NCBI GenBank assembly: GCA_017431955.1
Contig: JAFRKC010000004.1
Span: forward strand, 1 to 50,986
Reading direction: 5' to 3'
DNA length: 50,986 bases
Source: Candidatus Saccharimonadota bacterium
GTDB taxonomy: Bacteria; Patescibacteriota; Saccharimonadia; Saccharimonadales; Saccharimonadaceae
Below are positions 7,244 through 14,779 of this stretch, piece by piece; positions within the stretch are counted from its first letter, which is position 1; each line of letters opens with the position of its first letter. The notes beneath the pieces are model-generated. The model worked only from the letters and a program-made list of their open reading frames with translations. It was not told where the DNA came from and ran no database searches. The position numbers were made by a program, and so were the translations under genes.

Positions 7244-8092
7244 TTAATGAGCTATGTAACGATAGTCTATTTTTTCTGCAATACTACACGTGAGGTCACC
7301 TTTAGCATTCTCTTTATCGAGATCTACACACTCTTCATCACAGATGACAGGCATACAGTTAATACCGCCGTAAATCTTATATAATATCTCGTCCATTACA
7401 TAATCCGCATATTCGCGGTAAGTAAAGATGTCGTCTTTGTCCGCATCGTATCGTGACGCGATCTCCCACCAATTTTCACCCGCTTCTTCTTTAGACTCAA
7501 TTTTTCCATCGTTTTTCATGAGTTTAACATAGACCGCTTCTAGGTTGTCGCCTTGGTTTGGCTCAAGCGACACTGTGTAGGCAGATGAAATATAGATATC
7601 TTGAGCATTCTCATCTCTTGTGATGAGCCAGAGCTTAGTTAATTCTTTCTCAGTAAGGTTCATCTTTTCTACTTTTTCTTGACAATCGGTAGTGCTGCTA
7701 CAGGTAATAGTTGATATTGATAGTTCTCCGGTATTGTAGTCGACAACCACTGTCCTCTTGACCGTCATTTCGCCCTCTTTATGTTCATCGTATTCGCGCT
7801 CAGCTAGCCCGGAATAAATTTTTTCTGTTGGGTTTTCTGGCTCTTGAGGGTTTTCTAGAGCTTCGATTTTAGACTTCAAATCGGCAATTTCAGATCGTAA
7901 AGATGAGTTATTAATAAACTCATAAACACTAAACACTATGCTAGCGGCAGCTAAAATAATAAATAAAATCAGCGGAATTATCAATTTACTTTTCTTGGTG
8001 TTAGTGGACGGCAAAATATAATTTGGCATTTGCACGTCGGCCTTAGAATTAAGGTTTTGAGATTGATGTTGATTCGTAGAGTTGTTATCCAT
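7244..8092 (-). CDS. Membrane-anchored extracellular protein of unknown function
   Basis: The 282-residue product has a polar N-terminus, one membrane segment (about residues 38-60), a short coiled coil (SSLRSEIADLKSKIEALE), a Pro/Glu linker and an extracellular domain with six Cys (CSSTTDC; CMPVICDEEC; C near the end) that could form disulfides. It is probably a type II membrane protein. A perfect TGC-TATAAT (minus strand, -10 at 8099-8104) ends six bases before ATG, indicating a leaderless mRNA. No family recognised. Confidence 0.7.
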   Translation of the reverse strand: MDNNSTNQHQSQNLNSKADVQMPNYILPSTNTKKSKLIIPLILFIILAAASIVFSVYEFINNSSLRSEIADLKSKIEALENPQEPENPTEKIYSGLAEREYDEHKEGEMTVKRTVVVDYNTGELSISTITCSSTTDCQEKVEKMNLTEKELTKLWLITRDENAQDIYISSAYTVSLEPNQGDNLEAVYVKLMKNDGKIESKEEAGENWWEIASRYDADKDDIFTYREYADYVMDEILYKIYGGINCMPVICDEECVDLDKENAKGDLTCSIAEKIDYRYIAH

Positions 8093-8138
8093 AAGTTTAT
8101 TATAGCATTTTTTTGAAAATTTATAATTTTAAGCAAAA

Positions 8139-8193
8139 ACACTATATTTAGTGTATTTTACTATTGACAAACACTATATGTAGCGTTTATAAT
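8139..8193 (+). promoter_or_regulatory. Paired NrdR boxes over a sigma-70 promoter
   Basis: Two 16-base palindromes, ACACTATATTTAGTGT (8139-8154) and ACACTATATGTAGCGT (8171-8186), have centres exactly 32 bases apart. That matches the known NrdR box consensus (acaCwAtATaTwGtgt) and the usual three-turn spacing. The second box fills the spacer between -35 TTGACA (8165-8170) and -10 TATAAT (8188-8193), so NrdR binding would block RNA polymerase. Confidence 0.85.
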
Positions 8194-8224
8194 CTTAAGC
8201 ATAAACATAATAAAAGGAAAAACC

Positions 8225-8668
8225 ATGAAAAATATTATTTATTTTGAACCCTCTGACAAAACCAAATTTGATTTTGATCGCTTTCTCACGTCTCTAAATT
8301 CCTACGCAAAGGTGCCAAAAAGTGCTGCAAAAGAAGCGTTGGCTGCGCTTGATAATTACGAAAACATGCACGTTAGTCTTTTGGTTGAAGCCGGAGTTAA
8401 GCTACTAGAAAAATATGGTAGCGAAGAAATTGCTGAAAAATATTATAACGATCATGCTGAATATTTTGGCGAAAAATTCGAGAGGCTTCGCCGTATTACT
8501 GGCTATTTGGTTGGCACTTTGGATCGTTGGAATGATGCAAAGCGCGCCGAAGAACACGACCGCGTGAAACATTCAGTGAATTCCTGTGTGGATGATTTGG
8601 TGCGCGCCGCGAGGCTTCAAGATCAGGCCTTGGCCCATAACGCGGCATACGTTGGAAAAACAGAATAA
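8225..8668 (+). CDS. NrdR-controlled small protein with an NrdD-tail-like motif
   Basis: The 147-residue protein follows AAAAGGAAAAACC at ATG 8225. Residues 89-116 read RRITGYLVG...RWNDAKRAEE..RVKH. This resembles the C-terminal glycyl-radical region of anaerobic ribonucleotide reductase NrdD (R-x-x-G-Y, then N-x-x-K-x-E and RVKH), with Gly93 at the radical position. The four zinc Cys that normally precede this tail, the active-site barrel and the ATP cone are all absent. The only Cys is at 121. The NrdR boxes independently tie the gene to ribonucleotide reduction. It could be a free-standing radical domain, a regulator or a diverged remnant. The NrdD likeness rests on recalled motifs. Confidence 0.6.
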   Translation: MKNIIYFEPSDKTKFDFDRFLTSLNSYAKVPKSAAKEALAALDNYENMHVSLLVEAGVKLLEKYGSEEIAEKYYNDHAEYFGEKFERLRRITGYLVGTLDRWNDAKRAEEHDRVKHSVNSCVDDLVRAARLQDQALAHNAAYVGKTE

Positions 8669-8701
8669 AAAATCGGCTCGGGGAATCCCGAGCCTTTGAG
8701 A

Positions 8702-9241
8702 TTATTTGCGTGTTTTAATTGCGGGGTTGGTCGACATCGACGTCAAATTATACAGCTCTTGACGCGTATCATTGAGTCGACGCAGGGCGTACATTTCTTG
8801 ATTTTGCAGAGCTACCAAATGTTTTTTGGTATCGTCTGCGCTCTGGGTGTAACCTCTACTGATTAATTCAAATAGCTTGGCGTTTTGGTCGGCGATTTCG
8901 CGTCGAAGCTTAGCTAAAGAGCTTTCTGCTAGGGTATAGGCGTCTTCGGCCTTCTTGATGGCCAGAGCATAGGCGCGTTTTTCAACGTCGCCAGCTAGCG
9001 AATTTACATCAAGAGTGCCAGACTTAGCAGCCTCTTCAACCCACTGAATCAGCTTTCGCTCTTCAGCGTAGGCCGTAGCAATCGCTTTTACTTCATCTTC
9101 GAAGAGACTCTGCATCCCCTCGATGATGAGTTGCCGGAGCTTTTGGACGCCAGCCTCCTGGAACTTACTCTTGCGGATGGAAACCACAAGAATTGCGAAA
9201 AGAAGAATTGCGACCAATGCGAGTAAAATTGTATTCGTCAT
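8702..9241 (-). CDS. Membrane-anchored coiled-coil protein
   Basis: One membrane segment at the extreme N-terminus (about residues 4-23) is followed by about 150 residues of almost pure charged helix, likely coiled coil. No Cys and no catalytic motif are visible. Topology is probably N-out/C-in, because the basic IRKSK follows the segment. The gene has a strong promoter and an unusual structured leader (9241-9403) that places its GGAGG in a hairpin loop. An organising or scaffold role is possible, but nothing specific is recognised. Confidence 0.65.
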   Translation of the reverse strand: MTNTILLALVAILLFAILVVSIRKSKFQEAGVQKLRQLIIEGMQSLFEDEVKAIATAYAEERKLIQWVEEAAKSGTLDVNSLAGDVEKRAYALAIKKAEDAYTLAESSLAKLRREIADQNAKLFELISRGYTQSADDTKKHLVALQNQEMYALRRLNDTRQELYNLTSMSTNPAIKTRK

Positions 9242-9391
9242 AGCGAATACCTCCTTATTCTTCGCCCTCTAGGGGCTGTTTTGTGGGCCAACTCGCGATC
9301 AGCCCATCAGACAGCTACCTACGTGGTAAGTTTCTCTCTGATGGGCTAATTTTAAACACTCAAAAGTTAAAGGACTATTTTACAAATCCAT
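9242..9391 (-). promoter_or_regulatory. Structured 5' leader with a sequestered ribosome site
   Basis: The leader carries a perfect 11-base stem (9301-9311 with 9337-9347, AGCCCATCAGA). Next comes a short GCCC/GGGC hairpin (about 9266-9277). Last is a GCGAA/TTCGC hairpin whose loop holds AAGGAGG, directly before the ATG at 9241. The arrangement suggests regulation at translation initiation. It does not match a riboswitch class I know. Confidence 0.5.
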
Positions 9392-9395
9392 GTGT

Positions 9396-9426
9396 CTATT
9401 TTAGCATAGATTTGATTTTTTGTCAA
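9396..9426 (-). promoter_or_regulatory. Promoter for the coiled-coil protein gene
   Basis: On the minus strand, -35 TTGACA (9421-9426), 17 bases, -10 TAAAAT (9398-9403) preceded by TGC. Transcription should start near 9391 and give a leader of about 150 bases. Confidence 0.75.
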
Positions 9427-9438
9427 GATTGGAGCTTT

Positions 9439-10011
9439 TTAATGTTTAACCCACTCTGGTGGGGTCATATCAAAACGAATTTCTGGAGTGTGAAGGTTTA
9501 TCACATCCATATCGATGCCATAATAATGCTGATAGGTGCTGTCGACAGAGCCGAATTTGGCCTGAGATTTTTTGAAACCTAGCTTTTTTGCCGTATCCCA
9601 AACGGATTTTTCGGTTGGGCCTTCGATTTCGATAAAAGTCGGGAGCCACGGCCAAGTATCGATGCAGATTTCTACGTCGTCTAAAACCCAAGTTTCGCGA
9701 TATGATTCTTGATAGGCAGACTGTTTTAGCCCGCATCCTTTCAAAAACATCACGCCGTCGTCAAAATTATCAATCGTAATGTTTACTTCTTTAGTGCCAA
9801 GAATAGATTTTTCGTCGCTGACATTTTTGTAGGTCATGACAATCTTATCACCTTCGTCGCGTACGCGCGCAAATTGATGTTCAGCAATTGAAAAGGCCAC
9901 GCGCGTCATCATGACTTCCGGTTTAATCAGTTTGGCTTTGAGTTTTTTAAGTTTTTGTCTGATTTCGTCTTTTTTGACGTCCAAAAATTGGGCTTCGATT
10001 TCGTTATTCAT
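9439..10011 (-). CDS. CYTH-domain protein (class IV adenylate cyclase/thiamine triphosphatase-like)
   Basis: About 190 residues fill a single CYTH tunnel domain. The N-terminal signature reads EIEAQF (family ExExK, so the Lys is Gln here), followed by alternating charged strands and the late IEIEGPTEKSVWDTAKKLGF segment typical of this group. CYTH proteins bind triphosphate compounds with a metal ion. The actual substrate cannot be told from sequence. ATG 10011 is preferred over the in-frame TTG at 10017: a TGT-TATAAT (-10 at 10018-10023) ends six bases before it, implying a leaderless mRNA. Confidence 0.85.
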   Translation of the reverse strand: MNNEIEAQFLDVKKDEIRQKLKKLKAKLIKPEVMMTRVAFSIAEHQFARVRDEGDKIVMTYKNVSDEKSILGTKEVNITIDNFDDGVMFLKGCGLKQSAYQESYRETWVLDDVEICIDTWPWLPTFIEIEGPTEKSVWDTAKKLGFKKSQAKFGSVDSTYQHYYGIDMDVINLHTPEIRFDMTPPEWVKH

Positions 10012-10108
10012 ATCCAAATTATAACAGAAACAAAAATTCTACTTCTGGTTTGTGGTGTTTTTTGTTTTCTTTTTTATAAAATCAACATAAAATTAAGAAA
10101 AGGATTTT

Positions 10109-10714
10109 ATGGATCTAAGAAAAATTGGAAAATTTATCGCAAAAAATCGCCAAGAAAAAGGTTTTACGCAGGAAAGCTTGGCAGAAGAACTCGACGTTTC
10201 GAACCGGGCGGTTTCAAAATGGGAACGTGGGATTTGTTTGCCAGATGCGAACAACATGGCAAAACTCTGTAAACTATTTAACATTTCTTACAACGAACTT
10301 TTGTCTGGCGAAAAAATCGCTAAAACCGACTACGAGAAAAAGGCTGAAGAGAATTTCGAAGAATTTGCAAAAATCGAAACTGCTCAAAATAAAAAGTTTT
10401 TCTTATACGAAAATGTCATTGGTTATATATCGACGATCACGTTCTTAATTCTGGTGTTTGTTGCTAGTTATGTCGAGGGGCTTCCTGTTTGGGCTCGGGT
10501 GGTTTTGCTTTTGTTTAGTTTTGCCCTTTTGATTGTCGGCGTCAGTTTTTGCATCAAAATTGAAACTGAAGCTGGTAAATATGAATGTCAAAAATGCGGA
10601 CACCAATATGTGCCAAAATTTTCCAGCGTTTATTTTGCTATGCACCTTGGCCGCACACGTTATATGACCTGCCCAAAATGCGGTAAAAAATCTTGGCAGA
10701 AGAAACGCGCTTAA
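10109..10714 (+). CDS. XRE-family regulator fused to a membrane domain and zinc ribbon
   Basis: Residues 1-68 form a Cro/CI helix-turn-helix (IGKFIAKNRQEKGFTQ, LDVSNRAVSKWERG, LCKLFNISYNELLSG). Two membrane segments follow (about residues 100-121 and 127-148), then a C-terminal four-Cys zinc ribbon (CQKCGH...CPKCGKK). The HTH is cytoplasmic, so the protein is a membrane-tethered DNA-binding regulator of the kind common in Firmicutes. AAGAAAAGGATTTT before the ATG is a modest ribosome site. Targets are unknown; the neighbours do not suggest one. Confidence 0.85.
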   Translation: MDLRKIGKFIAKNRQEKGFTQESLAEELDVSNRAVSKWERGICLPDANNMAKLCKLFNISYNELLSGEKIAKTDYEKKAEENFEEFAKIETAQNKKFFLYENVIGYISTITFLILVFVASYVEGLPVWARVVLLLFSFALLIVGVSFCIKIETEAGKYECQKCGHQYVPKFSSVYFAMHLGRTRYMTCPKCGKKSWQKKRA

Positions 10715-10729
10715 ACCAACTTGCCTAAC

Positions 10730-10993
10730 TTAGTTTGGAAACGTATGTGAAGTAGTTCCGTCTGAATTGTGGCTGATTATCGAATTACCATTTTTAAAAC
10801 TATGGCTAGTTGAACCGTTAGAATGATGTGAGACCGAAAAACTATCGGATGAATTATGGTGGCTTGAAATCCCATTAGAACTATGAGAAATGGAAGAATT
10901 GCCGAACGAATGGATCGTTGACCCATCAGAGTTGTGGCTCATGAAACTTCCCGTTTTTTTGCCGAAAATTGAATCGTCATCATCATCGAACAT
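10730..10993 (-). CDS. Ser/His/Asn-rich repeat protein
   Basis: After an acidic start (MFDDDDDSIFGKK) the 87-residue protein is built of imperfect repeats of about 11-15 residues with the core SHxSxGSTSHSF. It contains ten or more His and no Cys. The His/Ser pattern could bind metal or form stacked beta turns. AAGGAGAATATCA precedes ATG 10993. It lies tail to tail with the XRE gene. No function assigned. Confidence 0.6.
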   Translation of the reverse strand: MFDDDDDSIFGKKTGSFMSHNSDGSTIHSFGNSSISHSSNGISSHHNSSDSFSVSHHSNGSTSHSFKNGNSIISHNSDGTTSHTFPN

Positions 10994-11023
10994 TGATATT
11001 CTCCTTATGTTATTTATACTAAG

Positions 11024-11123
11024 TATTATATATCAAAATATGTTATAATTATATCTGTAATAACAGATACACAGGTTGGTTATGAATTTAAAGATCGGAA
11101 TCTTGTATTTCTAAACCAACCTG
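11024..11123 (+). repeat. Duplicated ychF promoter/leader and first codons (copy 1)
   Basis: 11024-11101 matches 11605-11682 at a constant offset of 581 bases with a few substitutions. The copy includes TGT-TATAAT, the CAGGTTGGTT leader and the codons MNLKIGI. The reading frame stops after ten codons (11082-11114). CAGGTTGGTT (11072-11081) also pairs perfectly with AACCAACCTG (11114-11123) followed by ATTTTTAT, so this copy ends in a terminator-like hairpin. Between the copies lies the HD-domain gene. Confidence 0.8.
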
Positions 11124-11187
11124 ATTTTTATCTCCAGTTTTCTCTAAAAACTAGATTACCAAAGACCAAAAAAGGAAGTTTTCTTTT

Positions 11188-11598
11188 TTAACGGTTTTTT
11201 AGTCTTTTTATCAAAATCAGAGCATTTTTATAAACGTTCGACTGGGCACCATATCTTTCCCTAATATCTTTTAATCTCCCATCAAATCCGACGTCCTTAC
11301 CGCTATGATTAATTTGCATATCAGCAGAGTTCAAGATATCTAAATATGAGGATTCATATTCGGTGTTTATGGTACCATGATAATAGACTTCGCGCCAATA
11401 TTTATATTTACTATTCTTCAAAATTTTGCCGCCAACCTTAGCGTGATTTTCGCTATTTCCAAATTCATAACCTATATCATGGTTGTATCCCAATACAAAA
11501 AGATCGTATAGCTCGTCGTCATCAAGGCCCTGCGCCTTACCAATCTCTACCATCTTTCTACCAACACCAATAGAATGTTTCAGCCTGTCTTCTTCCAT
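11188..11598 (-). CDS. HD-domain phosphohydrolase
   Basis: The 136-residue single-domain protein has the HD pattern: His in RLKHSIGVG, the HD pair in LGYNHDIGYEF, a His in HAKVGG, YYHGT and Asp in LNSADMQINHSG. These are metal ligands of the HD superfamily. Substrates range from nucleotides to phosphoesters and are not predictable here. A TATAAT on the minus strand (11606-11611) ends seven bases before ATG, inside the duplicated leader copy 2. The gene sits between two direct repeats and may be a later insertion. Confidence 0.8.
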   Translation of the reverse strand: MEEDRLKHSIGVGRKMVEIGKAQGLDDDELYDLFVLGYNHDIGYEFGNSENHAKVGGKILKNSKYKYWREVYYHGTINTEYESSYLDILNSADMQINHSGKDVGFDGRLKDIRERYGAQSNVYKNALILIKRLKNR

Positions 11599-11604
11599 AT
11601 TATA

Positions 11605-11682
11605 TATTATATATCAAAATATGTTATAATTATACTAATAATAGCAGACACACAGGTTGGTTATGAATTTAAAGATCGGAAT
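11605..11682 (+). repeat. ychF promoter/leader (copy 2 of the direct repeat)
   Basis: This is the functional copy, with TGT-TATAAT followed by about 35 bases of leader and the ychF start. It shares 78 positions with 11024-11101. The AT-rich upstream part also supplies the divergent -10 of the HD gene. Confidence 0.75.
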
Positions 11683-12652
11683 TGTTGGGTTGCCGAACGT
11701 CGGGAAATCGACGTTATTTAATGCGCTAACGAACGCTGGAGCGCTCGCCGCGAATTATCCTTTTGCTACCATTGAGCCGAATGTTGGTATTGTGCCAGTG
11801 CCAGATGAACGCCTGGATGTGCTTGCAAAAATGTATGAAACTGACAAGGTCGTTCCGGCTACGGTTGAATTTGTGGATATTGCTGGGCTCGTTGCAGGCG
11901 CAAGTAAAGGCGAAGGCCTAGGGAATAAATTTCTTGCGCATATTCGTGAATGCCAAGCCATTTGCCATGTAGTACGCGCATTTGTAAATGACGATATCGT
12001 GCGCGCAGATAACAAAGTTGAAACTGATATTTTAGCACAAGCGAAAGACGATATTGATATTATTAATCTTGAACTTCAACTTGCTGATGATGAAACAAAA
12101 GCAAAAATTGAAGCAAAACGCAAAAAAGATCCGAACGATGAAAAAATTCCTTATCTCACTGACAAGCCAGTGATTTATATGTTTAATGTGGATGAGAGCG
12201 GATTAACTGATTCCGAATTGCAGACAAGACTTCGCGCACTCGTGAATCCTTCCGAAGCGATTTTTGTGAACGCAAAGCTCGAAGAAGAAATGTCTGGGAT
12301 GAATCGTGATGAGAGAAAAGAATTTTTGGAAAGCTATGGTGTAAAAAATGATGCGCTCGGAGAATTAATCCGCGCTGCCTACAAAACACTTGGGCTTCAA
12401 TCTTTCCTAACCGCTGGCAAAAAAGAGTGTAAGGCTTGGACAATCAAAAAAGGTGCAACGGCACCAGAAGCGGCTGGCACAATTCATACTGATTTTGAGC
12501 GCGGGTTCATCGCTGCACGAATTTGTAACTATGATGATTTAGTTAAACTCGGTAGCGAAAAGGCCGTGAAAGAAGCAGGCCTAATGCGCACGGAAGGAAA
12601 AACTTATGTGATGTGCGACGGCGACGTTGTGGAATTTAAGTTTAACGTGTAA
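11663..12652 (+). CDS. ychF: Ribosome-binding ATPase/GTPase YchF (OLA1 family)
   Basis: GLPNVGKSTLFN (G1, residues 6-17), the ANYPFATIEPNVG switch, DIAGLVAGASKGEGLGN (G3) and the family-specific FNVDE in place of NKxD are all present, then a coiled coil and a C-terminal TGS domain. Length is 329 residues, about 30 shorter than E. coli YchF. ATG 11663 is chosen (MNLKIGIVG); the upstream TTG 11657 is in frame but unneeded. YchF binds the ribosome and prefers ATP. The methyltransferase gene begins three bases after its stop. Confidence 0.95.
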   Translation: MNLKIGIVGLPNVGKSTLFNALTNAGALAANYPFATIEPNVGIVPVPDERLDVLAKMYETDKVVPATVEFVDIAGLVAGASKGEGLGNKFLAHIRECQAICHVVRAFVNDDIVRADNKVETDILAQAKDDIDIINLELQLADDETKAKIEAKRKKDPNDEKIPYLTDKPVIYMFNVDESGLTDSELQTRLRALVNPSEAIFVNAKLEEEMSGMNRDERKEFLESYGVKNDALGELIRAAYKTLGLQSFLTAGKKECKAWTIKKGATAPEAAGTIHTDFERGFIAARICNYDDLVKLGSEKAVKEAGLMRTEGKTYVMCDGDVVEFKFNV

Positions 12653-12654
12653 AG

Positions 12655-13188
12655 ATGGTTATTGTTCTAATTGTAGTCATAGTAATCGTACTTGTTTTTG
12701 GTTTGACTGCGCTAACTGGTGCGCCATACGTTCCGTCACTGAAATCGGAACTTAACATTGCTTTTACAAAACTGTATAAACTAGGTAAGAAAGATTTATT
12801 GGTAGATTTGGGCTCTGGCGACGGCAAAGTACTTGGGGCAGCAATTAGCTATGGCGCAAAAGCCGTGGGTGTAGAAATAAACCCGCTTTTAGTATTGTGG
12901 ACGAAATTAAAATACAGAAAAGCCAAAGTTTATTGCAAAAATATGTTTAGATTTAAACTTCCAAAAGAAACTACCGTGGTTTATATATTTGGTGATTCGC
13001 GCGATATTAAAAAGATTGTAGAGTATGTGAAAAAAGAGGCCACCAGACTAAAGAAACCGCTGTATCTTATTTCCCTTGCTTTTGATATAACAATTCCTAA
13101 TGTGAAATTAATAAAAAGTATAAGTTCGAATTTTCTATACAAAGCAGAGCCGACTGTTAGTTCAAAATCAGCCAATCGTCAACATTAA
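12655..13188 (+). CDS. Membrane-anchored SAM-dependent methyltransferase
   Basis: An N-terminal membrane segment (residues 1-20) is followed by a class I SAM domain: LVDLGSGDGKVLGAA (motif I), GVEINPLLV (motif II) and VVYIFG (motif IV region). At 177 residues it resembles the short membrane-bound protein-lysine methyltransferases related to FAM173/ATPSCKMT, though the substrate is a guess. ATG 12655 is three bases after ychF, so the two are co-transcribed. Its last 32 bases overlap the convergent RNase HII gene. Confidence 0.75.
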   Translation: MVIVLIVVIVIVLVFGLTALTGAPYVPSLKSELNIAFTKLYKLGKKDLLVDLGSGDGKVLGAAISYGAKAVGVEINPLLVLWTKLKYRKAKVYCKNMFRFKLPKETTVVYIFGDSRDIKKIVEYVKKEATRLKKPLYLISLAFDITIPNVKLIKSISSNFLYKAEPTVSSKSANRQH

Positions 13189-14116
13189 AATTTGTACCGG
13201 ATACCGCGGCGGCGGCTAGGACTGGAGAATATTTTTTGGCAAGAGATGGAAAAACATGGAGAAAATTCTCTGCCGCAAATTTCATTTGTCTTAATTTTTG
13301 GGGAGTGATTTGCTCCAGTGAAGTGCCACGATCTTGTTTTTTGCGATATTTTACTTCGGTGAAATAAATTGTTTGGTCTTTAATGGACACAATGTCGATT
13401 TCGTAAAATTTGGTTTTGTAATTTCTGGCGATAATTTCGTGCCCGTGGGAAGATAAATATTCTGCAACTTTAGTTTCGGCTTTATTCCCTAAATCTTTGG
13501 TGGTTAGATTATTTTTTGACTCCGCCTTGACATCGGAAAATTTAGCGAGTGGTTTAAACGACAAACGATGCTCTGGACATGGGCCATAGTTTTTTAGTGC
13601 TGCGCGATGTAAAGCCGTGCCGTAGCCAACGTGTTTTTCAAAGCCATAATTTGGGTAATCTTTGGCGAGATTTATCATGTAATTGTCTCTTGCAACTTTA
13701 GCCACGATGCTCGCGGCGGAGACTTCTTTAATTAAAGCATCGGCCTTTTTCAAAGTAGTGACGTAATTTTCGAATGGGGTGTTTGTAAGAAAATTAATAG
13801 TGCCATCAATAATAATTTCCGAAAACGGGACTTTCGTGATTTGGATTTGTTTGACTGCGCGCCTTGTGGCGAGCGCCAAAGATTTAGACAGGCCAATTTG
13901 ATCTAGCTCCTTGCTCGAAACCCAGCCAAGCCCAACCGCAGCAGCATTTTCTAAAATGACTTGGTTTAAAACTTCTCGCTTTTTAGCGGTAAGTTGTTTA
14001 GAATCGGCAAGATCATCGCACCAAGAGGCAGTGGCGTCGTTTAAAATTACCGCGCCGATAACTAGCGGCCCAGCCCATGGACCACGACCAACCTCGTCTA
14101 TGCCTAAAATAGCCAT
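13157..14116 (-). CDS. rnhB: RNase HII fused to a YraN (UPF0102)-type nuclease-fold domain
   Basis: Residues 1-190 are RNase HII: GIDEVGRGPWAGPLV, IIDG, and KADALIKEVSAASIVAKVARD, with the expected acidic residues. Residues about 205-319 are a YraN domain: LGNKAETKVAEYLSSHGHEIIARNYK, YEIDIVSI and YFTEVKYRKK, with the D...ExK pattern of the restriction-endonuclease-like fold. rnhB and yraN are often adjacent; here they form one frame. RNase HII removes ribonucleotides from DNA. A TATTAT on the minus strand (14124-14129) ends seven bases before ATG, suggesting a leaderless mRNA. Confidence 0.93.
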   Translation of the reverse strand: MAILGIDEVGRGPWAGPLVIGAVILNDATASWCDDLADSKQLTAKKREVLNQVILENAAAVGLGWVSSKELDQIGLSKSLALATRRAVKQIQITKVPFSEIIIDGTINFLTNTPFENYVTTLKKADALIKEVSAASIVAKVARDNYMINLAKDYPNYGFEKHVGYGTALHRAALKNYGPCPEHRLSFKPLAKFSDVKAESKNNLTTKDLGNKAETKVAEYLSSHGHEIIARNYKTKFYEIDIVSIKDQTIYFTEVKYRKKQDRGTSLEQITPQKLRQMKFAAENFLHVFPSLAKKYSPVLAAAAVSGTNFNVDDWLILN

Positions 14117-14133
14117 TGAGAAAATAATACCAC

Positions 14134-14157
14134 AAAAAATCGCCCCGAAGGGCGATT
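14134..14157 (-). terminator. Terminator of rplS
   Basis: On the minus strand AATCGCCC-TTCG-GGGCGATTTTTTG forms a tight hairpin with a T tract. It lies just upstream of the leaderless rnhB start. Confidence 0.85.
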
Positions 14158-14164
14158 ATTAATC

Positions 14165-14653
14165 TTATTCTTCTGGTTCGCCAGAACCTTTTGGATTTTT
14201 AGCTTCTTTAACGGTTTCGGCGTCAGCTTTTTCTTCTGCAATAACTTCTTTGACTTCTTCTTCGGTTGCGGCAGCTTTGACTTCGTTGACAGCGGCGCGG
14301 TCGAAATCTTTGGCTGCGAGACGAGCGGACTTACCAGAGCGTGTGCGGAGATAAGACAAATTGTTGCGGCGAACTTTTGAGCGTTTGGTGATTTCGATTT
14401 TCTCGACTAGTGGGCTGTGGATAAGGAATGATTTTTCTACACCAACACCAGAAGCGATTTTGCGAACAACGATGCGAGCAGTGTGAGATTCTTTGCGATC
14501 TACACGAATAACAATTCCTTCAAAGACCTGAGAGCGGAATTTTTCACCTTCTTTGATTTTTTGGGTAACCTTGACGGTGTCGCCAGAGCGGATATCAACA
14601 ACTGCGTTCTTTTTTTGAGCGTCACCGATTTGCTTTAAAATTGAAAAACTCAT
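14165..14653 (-). CDS. rplS: Ribosomal protein L19 with acidic C-terminal extension
   Basis: Residues 1-115 match L19: DIRSGDTVKVTQKIKEGEKFRSQVFEGIVI, SHTARIVVRKIASGVGVEKSF, and RSKVRRNNLSYLR. L19 sits at the subunit interface of the large subunit. About 47 extra residues, rich in Glu, Ala and Lys, extend the C-terminus beyond the usual length. AAAGGTAAAATTAC precedes the ATG. It is a single-gene unit with its own terminator. Confidence 0.95.
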   Translation of the reverse strand: MSFSILKQIGDAQKKNAVVDIRSGDTVKVTQKIKEGEKFRSQVFEGIVIRVDRKESHTARIVVRKIASGVGVEKSFLIHSPLVEKIEITKRSKVRRNNLSYLRTRSGKSARLAAKDFDRAAVNEVKAAATEEEVKEVIAEEKADAETVKEAKNPKGSGEPEE

Positions 14654-14742
14654 GTAATTTTACCTTTAATATTAGACAATTAGATAGATTTTACCATACT
14701 TTTGCGATTTTGTGAAGAGGTAAGGGGATAAGTTATAAAAAA

Positions 14743-14766
14743 TGCCGGGGTGAGCCGGCATTTTTA
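14743..14766. terminator. Bidirectional terminator
   Basis: TGCCGG...CCGGCA with A and T tracts at the two sides. It ends the lipocalin-like gene on the minus strand. Confidence 0.8.
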
Positions 14767-14779
14767 GGACTAACGATGA

